Assembly (NCBI RefSeq): GCF_019565505.1
Contig: NZ_CP067378.1
Location: 434,001 to 498,000 of the forward strand
DNA from: Flavobacterium davisii
GTDB taxonomy: Bacteria > Bacteroidota > Bacteroidia > Flavobacteriales > Flavobacteriaceae
Direction of reading: 5' to 3'
DNA length: 64,000 nt
Shown: positions 60,229 to 64,000 of the stretch, in pieces
Position numbering within the stretch: position 1 is the first letter of the stretch
How the letters are laid out: each line of letters opens with the position of its first letter
Program-made: the position numbers and the translations under genes
The notes under the pieces: model-generated
Databases searched by the model: none
The model's input: the letters and a program-made list of their open reading frames with translations, nothing else
Told to the model about the DNA's origin: nothing

Positions 60229-60603
60229 ATGTCCAAATATTTATTTTTCCTTCTAACAACATTTACCCTTATTTCTTGTTATAACGTAGAACGTAATTGT
60301 AACGATTTTAAAACAGGAACTTTTGAATTTAATCAAAAAATTGAAGGTGTAAAGCATACCTCTCAATTTATACGTAACGACTCATTACAAATAGAAACTT
60401 TTGAAGGAAAAACAGATACTGCCAGAGTTCGATGGGTAAATGATTGCGAATATATACTTCAAAAAGTAAACCCGAAAAATTTAGAAGAAAAAAAAGCCAT
60501 TCAAATTAAAATATTGAGTACCAACAAAAAAGGTTATTTTTTTGAATATTGTTTCGTAGGTGAATCAAAAAAACAAAAAGGTTTTGTAACAAAAACAAAA
60601 TAG
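60229..60603 (+). CDS. Small lipoprotein, unknown function
   Basis: 124 aa. Signal peptide with lipobox ('MSKYLFFLLTTFTLISC'), mature part with 'NCNDFKTGTFEF', 'RVRWVNDCEYIL' and 'KGYFFEYCFVGE'. Several conserved Cys and a small beta-rich layout suggest a compact periplasm- or surface-attached domain. I recall similar flavobacterial proteins carrying the label 'DNA topoisomerase IV', for which nothing in this sequence gives support. It starts 13 bp after the DinB-like gene. Confidence 0.75.
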   Translation: MSKYLFFLLTTFTLISCYNVERNCNDFKTGTFEFNQKIEGVKHTSQFIRNDSLQIETFEGKTDTARVRWVNDCEYILQKVNPKNLEEKKAIQIKILSTNKKGYFFEYCFVGESKKQKGFVTKTK

Positions 60604-60637
60604 CCTCGTATAATGATTGTAAATTCAAACAGACAAA

Positions 60638-61492
60638 ATGGAAATCTTATTTAACCCAGATGCTTGGATAGCATTATTAACTTTAACTTTTTTAGAAATT
60701 ATTTTAGGTATTGACAATATTGTTTTCTTGTCAATCGTATCTGGAAAATTAAAAGAGGAAGAACAACCCAAAGCCCGTAGAATTGGTTTATTACTAGCCA
60801 TGGCTTTTCGTATTGTACTATTATTTGGTATTACATGGGTTTTAAGCTTACAAGAAGTATTATTTCACATTGATTGGGGATGGTTTCAAGCTGGCATAAC
60901 AGGACAAAGCCTTATTATTTTCGGAGGAGGTTTATTTTTGTTATACAAATCAGTATCTGAAATACATCACAAACTAGAAGGTGAAGAAGAAGGAGAAAAA
61001 GGAAACGCAAGCAATAGCTTATCTGCTGCCGTTTTTCAAATTGCTGCTTTAAACTTAGTTTTTTCTTTTGATAGCATTCTGACAGCTGTTGGTTTAGTCA
61101 GTATGAAACCTGCTCCAGAAGGTTTTGGATACGAAGGTGCTTTAATCATTATGATTCTTTCTATTATTATTTCAATTGTAATTATGATGATCTTTGCGGG
61201 TCCTGTAAGTAAATTTGTAAACAACCACCCTACTATTCAAATTTTAGGATTATCATTCCTAATTTTAATTGGTGTTATGTTATTGGCAGAAGGTGGACAC
61301 CTTGCTCATATAGCTTTCTTTGGTGGTACAGAAGTTCATAGCATACCTAAAGGATATTTATACTTTTCAATCTTTTTCTCTTTATTTGTAGAGTTCTTAA
61401 ACTTAAGAATGAAAAAATCTAAAAATCCAGTTAAACTACATAATAACAAAATAACTGATCCCAAATTAGAAGATCAAGATTTTACTAATTAG
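60638..61492 (+). CDS. TerC-family membrane protein
   Basis: 284 aa with seven or so helices. Acidic membrane motifs typical of TerC: 'FLEIILGIDNIVFLSIVSGK' near the start and 'LVFSFDSILTAVGLV' in the middle. TerC-like proteins are linked to tellurite resistance and manganese export at the Sec translocon. There is no ter operon here, so metal (Mn2+) export is the likelier role. Strong terminator follows. Confidence 0.9.
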   Translation: MEILFNPDAWIALLTLTFLEIILGIDNIVFLSIVSGKLKEEEQPKARRIGLLLAMAFRIVLLFGITWVLSLQEVLFHIDWGWFQAGITGQSLIIFGGGLFLLYKSVSEIHHKLEGEEEGEKGNASNSLSAAVFQIAALNLVFSFDSILTAVGLVSMKPAPEGFGYEGALIIMILSIIISIVIMMIFAGPVSKFVNNHPTIQILGLSFLILIGVMLLAEGGHLAHIAFFGGTEVHSIPKGYLYFSIFFSLFVEFLNLRMKKSKNPVKLHNNKITDPKLEDQDFTN

Positions 61493-61495
61493 AAC

Positions 61496-61525
61496 AAAAA
61501 AGCTGCCTATAAAGGCAGCTTTTTT
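61496..61525 (+). terminator. Terminator after the TerC gene
   Basis: AAAAAAGCTGCC / GGCAGCTTTTTT, perfect 12-bp stem, 6-nt loop. Confidence 0.95.
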
Positions 61526-61550
61526 TATACAAAATATTTTCTGATTCCTT

Positions 61551-61746
61551 TTAAAGCTAGATTACACATTAGACCCGAGCGTAGCGAATAGACGAAGTAA
61601 ATCTATTCAACTTTATTTTTCTTCCAATTCAAGCACATACTCAAATTTTATTCACCGAAACAGTAGACTGTTTCATCTTTTAAAATTTTCCGTGGGCACT
61701 TTAATTTACTGATTTTTCAATGAAGCCTAATGCGCAATCTGGGTAT
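61551..61746. repeat. MITE-like dispersed repeat, copy near the two-component system
   Basis: Left 'agattacacattagacccga', right 'cctaatgcgcaatctgggta'. The internal hairpin GAATAGA/TCTATTC is intact. It lies between the TerC gene and the convergent response-regulator gene. Confidence 0.85.
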
Positions 61747-61870
61747 AAAAATGGAAGTTAAACTCAAAAGTAAAAAGATCTTGAATCTTGATTTCATGAA
61801 TACATTTTACTTCTGAATATACTCTTTGAAAATTTATTTTTTTAATAAAAAATCTTAATATTCTAAAAGA

Positions 61871-62574
61871 TTAACTATTTTTTACAACTAATCGGAATCC
61901 TTCACCGTGAATATTAAGTATTTCAACATTTTCATCTTGTTTAAGATATTTACGTAGTTTGGCAATATAAACATCCATACTACGAGAAGTAAAGTAGTTA
62001 TCATCTCGCCATATTTTTGTTAATGCTAGTTCGCGTGGCATCAAATCATTTTCGTGTAATGCTAACATTTTGAGTAACTCATTTTCTTTTGGGGAGAGTT
62101 TAACGGGTTCATCTCCGGATAAGTTAAGAAGCGTAATTTAGCATTTAAATGAAATTTACCTATTTCAAATTCAAATTTGCTAGCATCTCCTCTTATTTCA
62201 GTGGCTTTTCGTTGAATAATGGCACGTATTTTCATCAACAAAACTTCTGAGTCAAAAGGTTTGTTCAAATAATCATCAGCTCCTACTTTATATCCTTTTA
62301 AGACATCTTCTTTCATAGTCTTTGCTGTAAGGAAAATAAGAGGAACTTCTTTATTTTTTTCTCTAATTTCTTTGGCTAGAGTAAAGCCGTCTTTATAAGG
62401 CATCATAACATCAAGAATACATAGATCATATTCATCTTTCTTGAATTTTTCAAAACCTTCCATTCCATTTTTGGCTAATATTACTTCAAAATCATTCATA
62501 CTTAAATAATCTCGAAGAATTGAACCAAAATTAGGATCGTCTTCTACTAATAATATTTTCTTTACCGTTTCCAT
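61871..62574 (-). CDS. OmpR/PhoB-family response regulator, RprY-like (frameshifted)
   Basis: About 234 aa after adding one G near 62115 ('TYPGDEPVKLSPKENELLKM'). Receiver domain with 'LLVEDDPNFG' (acidic pocket), phospho-acceptor in 'LCILDVMMPYKDGF', Thr in 'FLTAKTMK', Lys in 'YLNKPFD'. The C-terminal winged helix has 'LSPKENELL', 'IWRDDNYFTSRSMDVYIAKL' and 'NIHGEGFRLVV'. The start is ATG 62574; the TTG at 62580 is not needed. Two bp behind the histidine kinase gene, so certainly its partner. 'RprY-like' is a recollection from Bacteroidetes. Confidence 0.9.
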
Positions 62575-62576
62575 AA

Positions 62577-64000
62577 TCAAACTATTAAGGGTAATTTTAT
62601 TATAAATGTACTTCCTTTACCTTTTTCACTTTCTACCACCACTTCACCGTGATGATCGTCCATAATTCTTTTTACATAGGCTAATCCTAATCCATGCCCT
62701 TTTACATTATGGATATCTCCCGTGTGTTCTCTATAAAATTTATCAAAAATTTTCTTTTGCGATACTTTGCTAATACCTATTCCGTTGTCTTTTATTTTTA
62801 TAACGATGAAATTTTTAACATTTTCTGTACTTATTTCTATTATAGGAGATTCTGGTGTATATTTCACAGCGTTTTCTAAAACATTTACCAAGACATTAGT
62901 AAAATGAATATCATTTAATAAAGCTTTTGATTTTAAGGCGTTAAAATTGGTTTTCATTTTACCTTGGCGATCTTCTACAATTAAACTTACGTGTTCAATT
63001 GCTTCTTCTAGCATGTCGTGTACGTCGTGACATTCTTTTGTTATATCTAGTTCTTTCTTTTCTAATTTTGAAATCCTTAAAACATTTTCTACTTGCGCGT
63101 GCATTCTTTTGTTTTCATCTTTAATCATTTGCAAATAGCGTTGTACTTTTTTCTTTATCATCAATTACTTTAGGATTCCGAATAGCATCTAAAGCTAAAT
63201 TGATGGTTGCAATAGGTGTTTTGAATTCATGCGTCATATTATTGATAAAGTCTGTTTTGATTTCTGAAATATGACGTTGGGTATTAAGTTGTTTTAAGGC
63301 ACTATAGTACGCTACAATAATAATAGATGTAAATAAGAAGGCTAGAAATGCTATTCCTACAAAATCGGACGCTAAAAAGACTTTCTTTTTAGGAAAGCTT
63401 AACAATAATTGGTATCTACTAATTCCATCATTATCTTTAAAGAGTGGAGTATCGTAAGTGTTTTTTTTATCATATTTGAAATGCTCCGATTTTACTTTAG
63501 TTGCCAATCCATTATTGTATACTCCAAATTCAAAAGGGGTATTTATTCCTAATGCTTTTAGTTCATTTGCAAATAAAATCTGTAATTGTTCCACACTTAC
63601 TCTTTGGGACACCTGTCTAGTGGCCGCTATATCTTTAAAATTTAGTTCAAATGTTGCTTTATCCAGAATTTCTACTACTCCCGCTTTTTCTATTAGATCA
63701 GAAGGGTGTACTACTGAACTCATGTTTTGATCATTTAAAGTGGTTTCATTATACACTTCTGTTACTCGTTTTGCTACATAATTTTTAATTCGTGTGGAAT
63801 CATTTTTTTTATCAAAGAACGAGGATGAAACAGAATAATCTTCTGGGATTATGCTATTTGAATAAATTATCGTTTGATTTGTTAATTCATTTTTTTCTAC
63901 GTAAAAAAATTTCATTAACTCGCTTCTTTCAGGATCTTTACCTATACTATCTTTTATTTTACTAAATCGACTTAAAAAGGAGTAAGCTTCTTGTTCTTCT
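62577..64000 (-). CDS. Sensor histidine kinase of the OmpR-type pair, 5' end outside the window (frameshifted)
   Basis: At least 474 aa; the frame is open to the window edge. A periplasmic sensor region (63350-64000) is followed by a membrane helix ('FVGIAFLAFLFTSIIIVAYY'), then HisKA with 'NNMTHEFKTPIATI' (phospho-acceptor His) and HATPase with 'NVLENAVKYT', 'DNGIGI', 'FDKFYRE' and 'GHGLGLAYVKRI'. An extra A near 63146 breaks the frame between 'KVIDDKEK' and 'VQRYLQMIKDENKR'. An N-terminal second membrane helix is expected beyond 64000. Stimulus unknown. Confidence 0.9.

Overview
The window is AT-rich chromosomal DNA from a Bacteroidota, almost certainly a Flavobacteriaceae and most likely Flavobacterium. 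The evidence is the gene content (SecDF fusion, TonB-type receptor with carboxypeptidase-like domain, BlaI/M56 pair, many lipoproteins with an 'SC' lipobox), the lack of consistent Shine-Dalgarno sequences, and repeated Bacteroidetes-type promoters (TTG, about 20 nt, TAnnTTTG). It may be close to the low-GC Flavobacterium columnare group, but I cannot prove species from the sequence. No rRNA, tRNA or CRISPR was seen.

Layout. 0.4-1.4 kb: secreted M43 metalloprotease. 2-7 kb: YpfJ-like zinc peptidase behind a very large hybrid histidine kinase. 7-13 kb: glycosyltransferase, miaE, AIM24-like protein, DEAD-box helicase, formimidoylglutamase, coiled-coil membrane protein. 13.7-18.6 kb: menE and CPBP protease (overlapping), ArsC, outer-membrane receptor. 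18.7-24.8 kb: small membrane protein, corA, hutI, MazG-like, SRPBCC/GyrI protein, tcdA and tatD. 25-29 kb: MFS transporter and a blaI-M56 operon with a perfect palindromic operator. 29.1-30.7 kb: an IS110-family element. 30.7-40 kb: housekeeping block csaA, secDF, mdh, gyrB, asnB. 40.4-44.1 kb: NUDIX and pyrE (divergent), SRPBCC, deaD-like helicase. 44.2-44.7 kb: a graveyard of mobile-element fragments. 44.8-49.6 kb: pentapeptide protein, nitroreductase/HxlR divergent pair, tripartite ABC exporter. 50-54 kb: coaD-ddl divergent from PASTA protein-rluD. 54-61.5 kb: M28 peptidase, two methyltransferases, ZIP transporter, murQ, small proteins, TerC. 61.9-64 kb: an OmpR-type two-component system running off the end.

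Two window-wide patterns matter. (1) I find about 30 single-base indels in 23 genes, including gyrB, secDF, ddl, mdh, pyrE and menE. They sit in homopolymers or, strikingly often, at CCNGG pentamers. This is best explained by uncorrected sequencing error, perhaps with a methylated CCNGG motif behind the second group, not by gene decay. Frameshifted genes are therefore reported as single CDS spans. (2) A family of about 200 bp non-coding repeats with terminal inverted repeats of about 21 nt and an internal hairpin whose stem changes sequence but keeps pairing is scattered through the intergenic spaces. The IS110 left end, a candidate bridge-RNA region, occurs a second time without any transposase beside an IS3 remnant.

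Functionally the window mixes envelope biogenesis (SecDF, Ddl, MurQ, PASTA, MenE), nucleotide and cofactor metabolism (PyrE, CoaD, MazG-like, NUDIX), RNA handling (two DEAD-box helicases, MiaE, TcdA, RluD, THUMP methyltransferase), histidine degradation (HutI, HutG, 8 kb apart) and stress or metal transport (CorA, ZIP, TerC, ArsC).
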